From the NCBI RefSeq assembly GCF_964204645.1, contig NC_134032.1, positions 7,125,175 to 7,189,174 on the forward strand: 64,000 nt of DNA, written 5' to 3'. The stretch comes from Tubulanus polymorphus. Its lineage: Eukaryota > Nemertea > Palaeonemertea > Tubulaniformes > Tubulanidae. Each line of letters opens with the position of its first letter. The first letter of the stretch is position 1. Shown one piece after another: positions 18,954-28,499 of the stretch. Position numbers and translations under genes: made by a program. The notes beneath the pieces are model-generated. The model was given only the letters and a program-made list of their open reading frames with translations, had not been told where the DNA came from and made no database searches.

Positions 18954-19453
18954 AACTATAACACGGAAAATATTTGAGAATAACTTTCATTCAAATGCAA
19001 TTCTTAATCTATGAATTATATAATTGATCATAATTTATTCTTATTAAGTTATTAATTTCATATGAATCATAATTTGACAATGAATATCGGTCTGTGAATG
19101 TGTTGACTTTTCATGTTGAAGTTTTAAACATGATGACGTCATCAGGATGTCACGTGACTGTCCCAACTTTCTGGCTGAAAATTTAAGTACAGCGGAGGCC
19201 TGGCGTTTCATCCCTTGTGATTTTATATAGTAAAGCGTGACGACCGTCTGATACTGACCCTTATCAGCCAATTGTTTATCGGAACTTAATAGCGGATAAA
19301 TATACAACATTAACACAAGGTATTTCTGTGATATTTTGAATTTATTTGCAGTTCATATTTAGCGCCATTCTCGCGAGATTATTAACAACCCGGAAGTAAA
19401 ATCCAAGCAACCACATAGAAAACACGATCCAAGCCCATCGCCAAACCCCTGTG
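18954..19453. mobile_element. Truncated copy of the hAT-like foldback element
   Basis: Matches 44553-45027, including the conserved GATGACGTCATCA and TCACGTGACTGTCCCAACTT segments and the terminal CGCCAAACCCCTGTG. Only the right end is complete; the left arm present at 44242-44520 is not found here. It abuts the integrase-like pseudogene on its right. Confidence 0.8.
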
Positions 19454-19459
19454 TGTAAT

Positions 19460-20221
19460 AGCCGTCATCTTGTAGCCTTTTAAATAGATCCAACCAAAAG
19501 TTAACGCTTTCTTTACGTAGAATACCCCACCACATCTCTATTATCTGGTTTGCTGTGCTTTTGCCCCTCAGATAACTGTGATGTTCAGCATATCATTCGT
19601 TGTGATCGCTTCTGAGAAATATTTGCATTTGCTGGATAAAAGTATTCTCCGTTCCATCATCTGCCCTTAATCTAGATGGGCAACCGCCTTTGGACTCTAT
19701 TGCCTCTAAGAAATACCCAGATATGACACGGGGATCGTTGTTCGTTGTCCAAACTTCCAACCAGATAACTAATCTTGAGAATCCATCAATGGATCCACTT
19801 ACACAAAAACAAAACGGTTTAAGCTTATCATATCCGTGGACATGCCAAATTGCGTTAGGCCCAGGATTTTCATACTAACGCCGCTGGAGTCGTTTTGTTA
19901 TTCTTTGCTTCACTCCTTCTGGGTCTAATATGCCAAGCAGCAGTCGCACCATGCAATTCTCAGGCCATGTTGTGTACACTTTAAGTGCATCCATCGATAT
20001 CCATGTAAATGACCCGATTTCTGCAACTGATGTATGATATACAGAGCTACGGTGATGATATCGGAGTAATCTTTTCTGCGGAACAAACCCAACTGAGCTC
20101 CTATCCGTCGCACAGTACGGTTACTAATTTTGATATCAAAATCCTTACACAAACAGTATTGTATTTCTGCGTTGCTGAAACCCAGTAGAAAAAGTTTCCT
20201 AAATATCTCATGGCGATCCAT
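19460..20221 (-). pseudogene. Integrase-core (rve-type) transposase-like gene, broken
   Basis: The N-terminal 85 codons from 20221 (start MDRHEIFRKLFLLGFS) form a helix-turn-helix-like region with SNRTVRRIGAQLGLFRRK. After a frame change near 19870, the frame continues with NAIWHVHGYDKLKPF and a DDE core: D in SGSIDGFSRL, D in LRADDGTENTF, E in STANQIIEMWWGILRK. An in-frame TGA precedes YAEHHSYLRGKS. The protein type is a common animal orphan integrase-like family with unknown element name (Ginger-like is one possibility). Its 3' end is cut by the hAT-like relic at 19453. Confidence 0.7.
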
Positions 20222-20268
20222 TACAGTTAGTATTACGAAATGGGTACAGCGTCTACTCTTTCTCTTAA

Positions 20269-21068
20269 AGGCCGAGGAGTATGGATGCTAGTTAACCGGG
20301 TGGCAAATACTTGAGATCGGCCGTCCCACTAACTACAGTATCTTGTTTATAATGTTTAGAGTGAGCGAGGTTGGCACACAACAGAAAAGCAGGTCACACA
20401 CAGTTAAATTTGACAAATTCATAAAAGTTTTCATATCAAGTTCTAAACTAATTTTAAGTAATCTAGTCATAGTGGGAATGAAAATCTGATGCTAGCGATC
20501 TTTTTTTGAAGAGATAGGGCCAAGATTAAAGATTTTAGAGACATTTCAAATTTTTTGAAAATCATTAATTTTTATCCGATTTCGATGAAATTTGGACACA
20601 ACATTGATGGTAGATAGCTAAACAAGTGTACGAAATTTCAGACTGATCCATTGACCATGAAAAAAGTTCTGATGTTGCCAAATTTTGGTACTATGAATGA
20701 GGCTATGTTTTGTTTATGTATACTGATGACAATAGGTATCAAATTACTGTTCATGTGCTCTGTGAGCTACACTAATTCACTGGATAACTCCTCCCTCTAT
20801 GTCATTCAAAGATTCAAATTTTGAAGGAAATACCAACTAAAAAGCTTAATTTCTCGTAGAGGAGGGCCTAAAACACATTTTTGACTGCAGAAATGAATAT
20901 ATTACACATTAATACATATGTCTGACAAAAAGGAGGGTCCAAATCGGATAACTGACAGAGAAAATAGGAGAATTCCAGTTTCAACCGTTGGAGCTCTCCA
21001 CTGCACTATTGCTTCATGGGTACTGCCATCTTTGACATTGATTGGGCTTTTATACTGCTCCTCGGCCT
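20269..21068. mobile_element. TTAA-flanked non-autonomous DNA transposon, 800 bp
   Basis: AGGCCGAGGAG at 20269-20279 and its exact complement at 21058-21068 form the terminal repeats. TTAA flanks both ends (20265-20268 and 21069-21072), the target duplication of piggyBac and Kolobok elements. No open frame of interest inside. Confidence 0.7.
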
Positions 21069-21101
21069 TTAATATAACAACTCGAAAAGTCATTTTGTGA
21101 A

Positions 21102-21348
21102 GTCGACTTACAAACTCGAAAAGTCGACTTTTTAAAGTCGAAAGGTCGACTTATTAACTCGAAAAGTCGACTTTTTAAAGTCGAAAAGTCGACTTTTCGA
21201 ATTTATATTTTTTAATATTTTAATAACTCGAAAAGTCGACTTTTCAAAGTCGAAAAGTCGACTTATTAACTCGATAAGTCGACTTTTTAAACTCGAAAAG
21301 TCGACTTAATAGCGCGAAAAGTCGACTTTCTAAGCCGAAAAGTCGACT
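21102..21348. repeat. Array of 11 GTCGAC palindromes
   Basis: GTCGAC occurs 11 times in about 250 bp, mostly within AAAAGTCGACTT, spaced by about 20-23 bp of alternating ACTCG or AAGTCG linkers. One 45-bp AT-rich gap sits in the middle (about 21200-21228). The array starts right of the TTAA element. Confidence 0.9.
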
Positions 21349-22228
21349 GAAAATAAAATGTTGTCATTGGCCGCATTGCTCTTCCGTAATGATCCGTGTA
21401 TACTGTAGATAAATGAAGAAATCCCACACTTCCCCACTAGAAGCAGTGTGTCAAAACTAGATAAACAGAAACCACAGCAATTCTAAACATTTCAGAGTAA
21501 AAACAAATTACATGAATGTAACTAAGTGAAGTGGACTGAAAAGAGGGTGGCGATAACAGAGTGACACATAGTGACCCAAATCTAATAAAGAGTTGATGTG
21601 TCTGGATAATAATTGGTTATGTGGAGAAAAACCAGTATTTAAATTGGAAGATAAATTTGATTTCGTAAGTGTTAAACGTATTTACATTATATTGTATAAT
21701 CAATTGTGTTTTTGCACTTGAAATTCATTAAAGTTGATAAACCAATGATTACGCGGATACGTGTTAGTACAGTTCTTATTATGTATCCAATCAACCATTA
21801 ATCATGTTATTTGTAACTCAAGTGCATATTTCTATAGATATCCCACCAAGCGTTAACGCTTACAGACTAAGTAAGTAAATCTTAGTATTTTTGTCTATAA
21901 AAGAAAAAACTGTATTTTCCGTCGCTTTCCCCATCAGTGAATTGTATATAAGACCCTACCACTACTTGAGAACGAAATCGGTTTCAGCTATGTCTCGCTT
22001 TCTACGTTCAAAGGTAACTGCTGTGTATTTTATAGGTGAATCAAATCAATGGGACAAGCCAGACCGAACCTAGTAATGAGGTATCTATCGATAATGTAAT
22101 CCTCAAGTTGTTTCAAAAGACATCGGGAGCCACAACAACAGTCAGTTTTGGTAGTATGTACTTGACATGTGTCAAAATGATCAGCATGCTAAACCAGAGA
22201 AATAAAATATCGATTCTCAATCCATCCT
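21349..22228. other. No gene seen
   Basis: About 880 bp. Short frames at 21891-22073 and 22036-22263 have no motif and overlap each other; I do not call them. Confidence 0.4.
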
Positions 22229-22357
22229 GTACTCCATGGCCCGATTTTATAGACTGGTATTAATTAACTTTAACCCGGGGGCTAACTCAATTGAAATTGA
22301 ATTGAGTTAGCCCCCGAGTGAAAGTTAATACCTGTCTATGAAACTGGCCCCAGGAGT
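22229..22357. repeat. Long imperfect hairpin
   Basis: GGGGGCTAACTCAATT and its exact complement flank a 7-nt loop (GAAATTG) at about 22275-22313. The symmetry continues outward on both sides with few mismatches (GGTATTAA...TTAATACC, ATAGAC...GTCTAT, TGGCCC...GGCCCC), to about 55 bp per arm. Confidence 0.85.
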
Positions 22358-22857
22358 TGAAGAATTGCATAAAATTCTTTTCACAAGGTGAATCAGAGAA
22401 AAAGTGACTCCAGCCGTAAATCAAGTTTGACCCATATATACCTATAAGGACATTGTTAAACATTAGAAAACAATTAGGTTTTTCTTCATTTAACAAAAAT
22501 GAAACTGCGCATCTGTGCTGGTCATTTTAACACCTTTATCAGGTGAACTAATCCAGTTATGGCAACCCGGCTTCCTTTCAAACGTCAAGTCGAAATTTGT
22601 GCTAATGGCAAATTGCATCGAATTTTACAGGTTGTTACACAACAGCTCGTTACAGAGCTGAGGGAAAAGCTTGCCATCACTGAGAGAAGGCTTAAAGATA
22701 TTGAGATAAGGTTTGCGTACTTGATAACAATGAAAATCATCTAAAACATGTATAAACAGTAAAACCCGTGATCACACGGGGACGATTTTGGCCGTGCTAA
22801 AATTTGACTCGGGCCTGCTCCGACGTTTTTGGTCGGATAAAATTTGTCCCGGGTCTA
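22358..22857. other. No gene seen; GC-rich palindromic flank of the Harbinger
   Basis: A 61-codon frame at 22559-22744 has no motif. The last 110 bp contain ACCCGTGATCACACGGGG, which may be one end of an older element, since CACCCGTGTGATAT follows the Harbinger on the right at about 43020. Confidence 0.35.
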
Positions 22858-22975
22858 AAGCTGGGCGCACACCTTTGCGATCATCGCATGCGATGATACG
22901 ATGACACGATGAAAATCGCATCATCCCCGCATACCTTTGCGATTTTTATGAGGGCCTCGAGTTGGATTCAATCAC

Positions 22976-23339
22976 GTGACTGATAAAAGCCATACGACTG
23001 AAAAAATGGCTTCGTATAATTTGAGAAGAACGATCTTCATTTTAATTTTGTTAAGAAGATTACGCAGACAGCGACAAAGGTGCCAACAGGCCAATAGAAC
23101 ACACTGGGCACGGTCGTGGATGCAGAGGCGGGAAAGGTTGGGGGCAGTTCCGAATTTGCAGCTGGAACTGCAGTTAGAAGATCCGGAGAGCTTTAGGAGA
23201 TATTTGCAGATGTCCTCGGGCACCTATGCGAAGCTTTTGGAGATCGTTGGGCCTCATATCACGAAAGAGGAGACGTTTATGAGGTCTCCTATCAGTCCAA
23301 ACACAAGACTGTCATTGACCTTGCGATTTCTGGCAACAG
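22976..23339 (+). CDS. Harbinger transposase, exon 1
   Basis: Encodes the N-terminal region up to SLTLRFLATG, the typical segment before the helix-turn-helix of Harbinger transposases. The first ATG (22976) is used; ATG at 23006 (MASYNLRR) is equally possible. Arg-rich residues about 26-50 suggest DNA binding or nuclear import. Donor GTGGGT follows ACAG at 23339. Joins 25365 in phase (G/GC). Confidence 0.8.
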
Positions 23340-25364
23340 GTGGGTAAAAAAACAAATTAACATATAGAACTTCTAGCCCTCAAGCTGCCCTGTGTCTATT
23401 ACTCCTCAAACCACCCCTTGCTCGTCTGCGCCACGAAAACGGTTTCAGCGGGAATCGAACCCAAGTGCAAAGTCTCTTTGGTGGATAGATGGCGCCACTG
23501 TACCAGTGCATTTGCTGGCAGAAATTTAGTAGGTATGCTACTCGTGGACAGTGGTGTGGAGTGGCTAGTGATAGCTAGTGAAGACTTGAATCATCCAGCT
23601 GACAAGAAGATTAGTCTCAACAGTTGTCTATCTACAGACAAGAAGATTCTTTTGAAAAGTGCGTTCCTTCACAGGGGCTCGTATCAGAGTTGTAGGTACT
23701 GTAAAAACGATAATCTCTTAATCCAATGTGTATAGTATATTTTGAGATGCTCCCTAAAGATCTATGAAAAAGACTTAATAAATTCAGCAGCACACTAGTG
23801 TACAGCTTACAAGAAGTAACCTACAGAGGAGAATAAGAAATGTACATGAAAACTATAATAATATTATCATTTGGGTTTCAAATTAGCCTTAAACTAAAAA
23901 ATAATTTCATTCATTTCACTAATCATAATAGCCTTAAAGCTAATTAATGTCTGGGTTAAAAGATGATTAGATGGTCACTTGATGCATACAAAGGAAAGTT
24001 ATTTTGTAAATGTACACACTTTTGTTTCGTTTCAGATACGAATCATATAACTGCAATCAGACTAAAATATCCATGAAGTCGAATATTCGTACTGAGATCG
24101 ACATCTTTCTATTTGAAATTCTCGAGTGTTTGGGATATTATGAACATGACAGAACCGAGCAATGTTGTAACCGTTACAACAGATCATGAAAACCATATGG
24201 CCAGTCTGTGCATACTGGGAACCTCGCATAATCTGAGCCGTGAGACTATCATCAACATCGCTAACCGGATTCTCCAGAAATGGCCACATGTCGGGTCTAT
24301 ACAGATCGCATAATCGAATAGCCCTCCGCCATGGTCAAGCGTGTTTTAGGACTGTGTCTGTTTTCTTTAAAATGGTAACATTTTGAAAGTTTTGTATCAC
24401 TCAGAACAGATTGTAATCTTAATTAGTTTCCTACCAGTTTTGTACAAAAATTCTGTTTTACCGTATATCTGAATTACTGTATCTGAACCTGAATGCATTT
24501 ATGTCTCTGCTAAATAAAATTGACAGTTATTGACTCTGAAGAAAGTCTTCAATTTTTATGTTTTATATCGAAGAACAAGGCAAGGATCTCTCGCTCTGCT
24601 GTTTCACTACCTGAATGCACTGGTTGGCTGCCCTCGCTGTTTTTTTTTCTGATTTCAAACATTTTTGGTTGCCTACTTGATAAAACTTTTCAAATCAAAC
24701 TTAAGGACAATTCAAAACCAAAACCTTCGCCATAGACTACCCTCTTTCAAGCAGGTCATGATAGATTTTGGGGGTCAAAAGGTCATACCTAATCAAATCT
24801 TATAGGTATATTGAAAGTACTTATTGTGTTGACTGCAAAATAACACAAACTGATAGGGGGTATTGGTAATACATGCAGTGTTTTCAATAAGAGCCAGGTC
24901 TCAGACCCGTCTGTCATTTGTAAAGGACCCGCCTGTTTTTTCCAAACCGCTTTCGTTTCAGGGACTGTGACATATTATGGGACCCTCCTGTTTTTCACAA
25001 GGGACCCGACTTGTTAATTTCTTATTGAAAACACTGACATGTATAGGAAAAACGGCTTGAGATGAACTATGAGGATTTTTTTCTGAGGAGTAATAGACAC
25101 TACATAGTGTTGAACACTAATAGGTTAATAGGCCTATCATGTTCTGGCAAGACAGCTAGGGCTCATGTTTATCATTTAGCTATGGTACACTTAACAATCT
25201 ATAATAATGAACTGCCATGAAATAAAAAAAAAGTATTTGTTTGAGCTCCAACTCAGGCCATGAAAGTGAAAATCCTAGTCGCGGAAACTATGATATTCTA
25301 TGAAACTAAGACAAAGCTTCAATTATGTAAAAAAAGGTCTAAAATTAATTTTTCTACATTTCAG
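23340..25364 (+). other. Intron 1 of the Harbinger transposase
   Basis: Bounded by GT at 23340 and AG at 25363-25364. Contains a 161-bp hAT-like MITE (24876-25036). A tRNA-like box (GGTTCGATTCC on minus, near 23450) is present but does not fold as a tRNA. No coding frame supported. Confidence 0.7.
24876..25036. repeat. hAT-like MITE, 161 bp
   Basis: CAGTGTTTTCAATAAGA at the left, its exact complement at the right. The CAGTG start is typical of hAT ends. The interior has GACCCG and GGACCC repeats. Flanking 8-bp duplications are not exact, though ACATG occurs on both sides. Confidence 0.75.
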
Positions 25365-25480
25365 GCGCTTCTTTCAGGGATTTATCATTTGTGTACAGAG
25401 TTGGTGAGCGAACAGTTTCCGAAATCATCAAAGATACCACTGTTGCCATAGTTAAAACCATGAGAGATAGGTATTTGAAG
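25365..25480 (+). CDS. Harbinger transposase, exon 2
   Basis: Between acceptor TTTCAG and donor GTAATT. Encodes ASFRDLSFVYRVGERTVSEI and then IKDTTVAIVKTMRDRYLK, the helix-turn-helix segment that precedes the catalytic domain in Harbinger transposases. Ends in phase 0 and joins exon 3 at 40820. The intron that follows (25481-40819) now holds the Polinton. Confidence 0.88.
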
Positions 25481-25644
25481 GTAATTCTCAGCTTTAATTG
25501 TAGAAAATCTCAGAATTTAGAATACAAATCTAAATTGTAAAAATATAAAAACTATAACTTGTAACTATATAAATTAACATTAACGCCGAACAGATAATAC
25601 GAATTTGGCATTTTAAACAAAAGTTCAGTATGAGTTATGAGCAT

Positions 25645-26081
25645 TTAGCACATGCATAAAGCTACCATATATAGGTTCTGGCTCGGAATTTCGATACTGA
25701 TGGTTGTTGTGTTGCTGTTGTAATGGCTGACAGTTTGTTGCTGATGACTGTTCTGTTGCTGTTGGCCTGGTAGCTGGTTCATTTCTGCCTTGTAGAGTAC
25801 ACTCTGAATTTCATGTTTCACTATTGTCTTAGTGTGTTTGTCCATTTCCTTCATGGTTGCATGAACGTATTTGGAAAAAGCTGAAATGTCATCTTCTTCA
25901 GTTTTTCTTTTGTTGACACCTTCATTTTCGGACTTCATGTCATTTGATAAAGATTTCAGGAGCTCCAGCTCACATTCATCACGTTTCTTTTTAATTTGCT
26001 TAGCACTAAGGGGGCGTTTCGTTTCAAAAGGTCGTTTAGTCGATGTTGGTGTTGATTCTGGCACTTCATTGAGTGAAACTG
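25645..26081 (-). CDS. MADF gene of the Harbinger, 3' part of exon 3 (after Polinton)
   Basis: Continues the exon that begins at 40787. Removing the Polinton and one copy of AAACTG restores the reading frame across the junction. Encodes a Thr/Pro-rich link, a basic stretch (KRPLSAKQIKKKRDECELEL), a Glu/Lys region, a BESS-like helical part around VHATMKEMDKHTKTIVKHEI and a Gln-rich end. The second protein of Harbinger transposons binds DNA and helps import the transposase into the nucleus. Confidence 0.8.
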
Positions 26082-26199
26082 AGTAATTAGGAAAGTAGGC
26101 TTTCAGGCCAGAGGGCGAGAGGGCGAGACACCACTCATCACCACAAGTAATTTTTTTTTCCTACTCATCACCACAAGTAATTTTTTTTCCTAATAAATG
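26082..26199. repeat. Polinton left terminal inverted repeat
   Basis: About 116 bp up to the first start codon. Includes GGGCGAGAGGGCGAG and two direct copies of ACTCATCACCACAAGTAATT followed by a T run and CCT. The right end (40523-40639) is its complement with one-base length differences in T runs. The repeat carries the promoter-like element and runs into the ATG of the terminal gene at each end. Confidence 0.97.
26174..26196 (+). promoter_or_regulatory. Late-promoter-like element inside the left TIR
   Basis: AAGTAATTTTTTTTCCTAAT then AAATG. An A/T block with a T run, a few bases, then TAATAAATG at the start codon. The same pattern precedes most genes of this element. Confidence 0.55.
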
Positions 26200-26523
26200 G
26201 GAGATAGAAAAGCATTCTTAGCAACAATAAATAACAGAATAAAACCAGCAAAAAAACAATTTGAAATAAAAAAGTTAGTTTATGTTACAAAAGAAATTGA
26301 ACATAAAATATTGAAATTAGAAAAGATAAAAACTAAATATGGAGAGAAAGTATCAGCTAATTTAAGCTACTGTAATGTTAGTACATCACGAGAATTTAAA
26401 GTGTTTTTACCTGATAAATGGGTTTCATTGAGTACGGAGGAATTGAAAGATTTAGTAGGATTTAAAATAATATATCATGGGAAAAATGAAGACGGTCATC
26501 ATGATTTAGAAATTGTTGATTAA
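26197..26523 (+). CDS. Small conserved Polinton protein, possible single-strand DNA-binding protein
   Basis: 108 residues starting at the inner edge of the left terminal repeat. After a basic N-terminus (about 1-45), the segment KYGEKVSANL...REFKVFLPDKWVSL...GFKIIYHGKN (about 46-100) alternates short strands in the way of a small beta-barrel, and resembles short proteins found near the ends of other animal Polintons as I remember them. An OB-fold role in replication is an inference. It is transcribed inward from the terminal repeat, opposite to the main gene block. Confidence 0.5.
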   Translation: MGDRKAFLATINNRIKPAKKQFEIKKLVYVTKEIEHKILKLEKIKTKYGEKVSANLSYCNVSTSREFKVFLPDKWVSLSTEELKDLVGFKIIYHGKNEDGHHDLEIVD

Positions 26524-26714
26524 ATTTTTAAAAAAATAAATTAATAAAAATAATGAATATCTAGAATCCGAAATGACTTATCTGGACAATTTAATTGCTC
26601 CGCATAGATGGTGCCATAAACAGCACCAACACAGTGATAGACAAAAGTAGTGAGATATTCAATTAATATTCAATTAATTAAAAAAATTATTTTTTTTGCT
26701 TTTTTTCTAAAATA
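26524..26714. other. Spacer between converging genes
   Basis: AT-rich with a short GC-richer segment (26582-26645, GCTCCGCATAGATGGTGCC). No gene or terminator structure that I can support. Confidence 0.4.
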
Positions 26715-27068
26715 TTAATCCATTTTTTTTATTATTAATTTTGGAATTTCAGAAGTATTTTCATTTTTGATAGCAGTTGGTTCAGAATTACTAATATCAT
26801 GAATTTTATTTGATTTCTTATACCAATTACACCCAATCAAAATGAATACAATTACAAATCCAACTGTAAAATATAAATATTTATTAAATATTCTACTATC
26901 AGAAGGAGTAGAAATAACAATATTTTCACCATTTTTATTAACATTTTTATTACTTATTTTTTCTTTTACAGCTTTTTTATATTCTTGTGATTTAATTCCT
27001 AATTGTCGAGACCATTCAATTTGTTTCTGAGTTCTCGGTTTTTTCTTCACTTCTTTCACCTCGCTCAT
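26715..27068 (-). CDS. Polinton single-pass membrane protein, basic N-terminus
   Basis: 117 residues. N-terminal 45 residues rich in Lys/Arg (KKKPRTQKQIEWSRQLGIKS), a hydrophobic segment at about 65-81 (YFTVGFVIVFILIGC) and a polar tail. Start ATG at 27068 lies within the C-terminal coding part of the 196-residue gene (27016-27606), an overlap of 53 bp. Possibly a virion or assembly membrane protein. Confidence 0.6.
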   Translation of the reverse strand: MSEVKEVKKKPRTQKQIEWSRQLGIKSQEYKKAVKEKISNKNVNKNGENIVISTPSDSRIFNKYLYFTVGFVIVFILIGCNWYKKSNKIHDISNSEPTAIKNENTSEIPKLIIKKMD

Positions 27069-27606
27069 TTATTATAGAAATATTTTTACTTTCAATATTT
27101 GAAAATGTTATAACTCCAGTTGATAATAATGTCATAAATCCACCTAATTGAAATGATAAATATCCAATCCATTTATTTAATTCGGTCATAACTAAATAAT
27201 CATTTTTTAAATCGGAATATAATCTATTTTCATCTTCAATTGGTAGTATATAATTACATAATTTACTATAACCTTTTACTACATTTTCTGATATCGCGTC
27301 ATTAATTCTAGCTGTTCTCGCGGCTTCATAAATCTTAAATAATCTAATAATTTCATCTGATTTCATTGCGTCTAATTCATTATAAGTTAAATTTTTACTA
27401 ACAAAATTTTTACATTTTCCAGATGCTATTAATATTTCTAATTGATGTTTACAATAAAGATAATATTCATAATTATTATTTGTTGTAACATTATTTAAAG
27501 CACCATCATCTGGAATTAATTTTGTTTCTGTTATTCCTAAATCATCTAAAGTTTTTTCAATTGGAACATCACCATTTTTAGATTTTATTTTCTTTTCACC
27601 TCCCAT
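27016..27606 (-). CDS. Polinton conserved protein, 196 aa, unknown
   Basis: Starts MGGEKKIKSKN right after the A/T promoter element. The middle has YEYYLYCKHQLEILIASGKC, a helical central part and one hydrophobic segment at about 154-171 (SFQLGGFMTLLSTGVITF) followed by a charged tail. The MGG start is shared with the integrase gene (28500-29627). Function unknown; it lies next to the ATPase and may be structural. Confidence 0.6.
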   Translation of the reverse strand: MGGEKKIKSKNGDVPIEKTLDDLGITETKLIPDDGALNNVTTNNNYEYYLYCKHQLEILIASGKCKNFVSKNLTYNELDAMKSDEIIRLFKIYEAARTARINDAISENVVKGYSKLCNYILPIEDENRLYSDLKNDYLVMTELNKWIGYLSFQLGGFMTLLSTGVITFSNIESKNISIINERGERSEEKTENSETN

Positions 27607-27625
27607 TTATATAACAAAAAAATTA
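27607..27625 (-). promoter_or_regulatory. Late-promoter-like element before the 196-aa gene
   Basis: Read on minus: TAATTTTTTTGTTATATAA, then ATG. Matches the pattern before 28499, 29627, 30905, 32513, 33912, 34363, 34803, 35049, 35404 and 36173. Confidence 0.55.
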
Positions 27626-27629
27626 ATTG

Positions 27630-27890
27630 TGTGATGTTGCAACTAGAATTTAACTAGAATGTAACTAGAATTCAACTAGATTAACAAGCTAGTTGAAATA
27701 TTGTTGTTTTTATTTATTTCTTGTTAAATCTAGTTGATTTTTGTTTCAACTACTAACAACTAGAATTCAACTAGAATGTAACTAGAATTAAAATAGATTA
27801 ACAAGCTAGTTAAAATATTGTTAAATCTATTTGATTTTTGTTACAACTACCAATAACTAGAATTCAACTAGATTAACAAACTAATTGAAT
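27630..27890. repeat. AACTAGA repeat cluster in the Polinton
   Basis: The unit AACTAGAATTCAACTAGA, with variants (AACTAGAATGTAACTAGAAT), occurs in three clusters separated by inverted copies such as CAAGCTAGTTGAAATATTG and TTAAATCTAGTTGATTTTTG. So direct and inverted copies of the CTAG core are mixed over about 260 bp. It is the only repeat-rich gap between genes in the element. Confidence 0.85.
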
Positions 27891-28499
27891 TTAAATAAAT
27901 TCATATTTAAATGGGTGTTGTAATCTAAATAGTAATTTTGATCTTTTAATATTTTTCAACTCATCCATATATTCATTATGTAAATCATGTGGAATAATAT
28001 CATTTTCCTCAAGTGCATTTTTCATCGATTTTCTATCTTTATTGTAGAATAAAACTAGAAATCTAATGTTTTCTCTAAAGTCTTTAACAATTGAATTATA
28101 TTTTTGATTTAAAACCCAAGTTGTTATCCCAAAATGTCTCCCAGAGAAAGCTAAATAGCATAACTCACTTTCTCTAACTTTTGAATCATGTAGATTAGCA
28201 CAATCATCTATAATGAATAATGTATTTGATCCTTTATAAATATCAATTGCTATTTTTATACAATTATCTAAATTTTCTTTTACTGTTTTAGGATCTAATA
28301 TAATAAATTTATTATTCCTAGTGATATTTTTATCATAAGTTTGATTAAATTCATATGTTGGACAAAATAATACTATATTATCAAAATAGTTTTCATAAAC
28401 AGTTTCTAATAAATGTAATATAAAATAAGTTTTTCCACAATTTGTTACACCAGAAATTAACATATTATGAGGCTCAAATATGAATAATTCCTTATTCAT
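27891..28499 (-). CDS. Genome-packaging ATPase (FtsK/HerA type)
   Basis: 202 residues. Walker A GVTNCGKT at residues 17-24 and Walker B NTLFIIDDC at 92-100, the layout of the A32-like packaging ATPases of Polintons, virophages and large DNA viruses. It would pump element DNA into the capsid. The start codon follows TAAAAATATATAAATG. It directly abuts the integrase gene (stop codon at 28500). Short length is normal for Polinton ATPases. Confidence 0.92.
   Translation of the reverse strand: MNKELFIFEPHNMLISGVTNCGKTYFILHLLETVYENYFDNIVLFCPTYEFNQTYDKNITRNNKFIILDPKTVKENLDNCIKIAIDIYKGSNTLFIIDDCANLHDSKVRESELCYLAFSGRHFGITTWVLNQKYNSIVKDFRENIRFLVLFYNKDRKSMKNALEENDIIPHDLHNEYMDELKNIKRSKLLFRLQHPFKYEFI

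Noticed and set aside
23440-23500. tRNA-like sequence on minus (GGTTCGATTCC)
   Set aside because: A B-box-like match exists, but no cloverleaf with matching acceptor stem could be found by eye.
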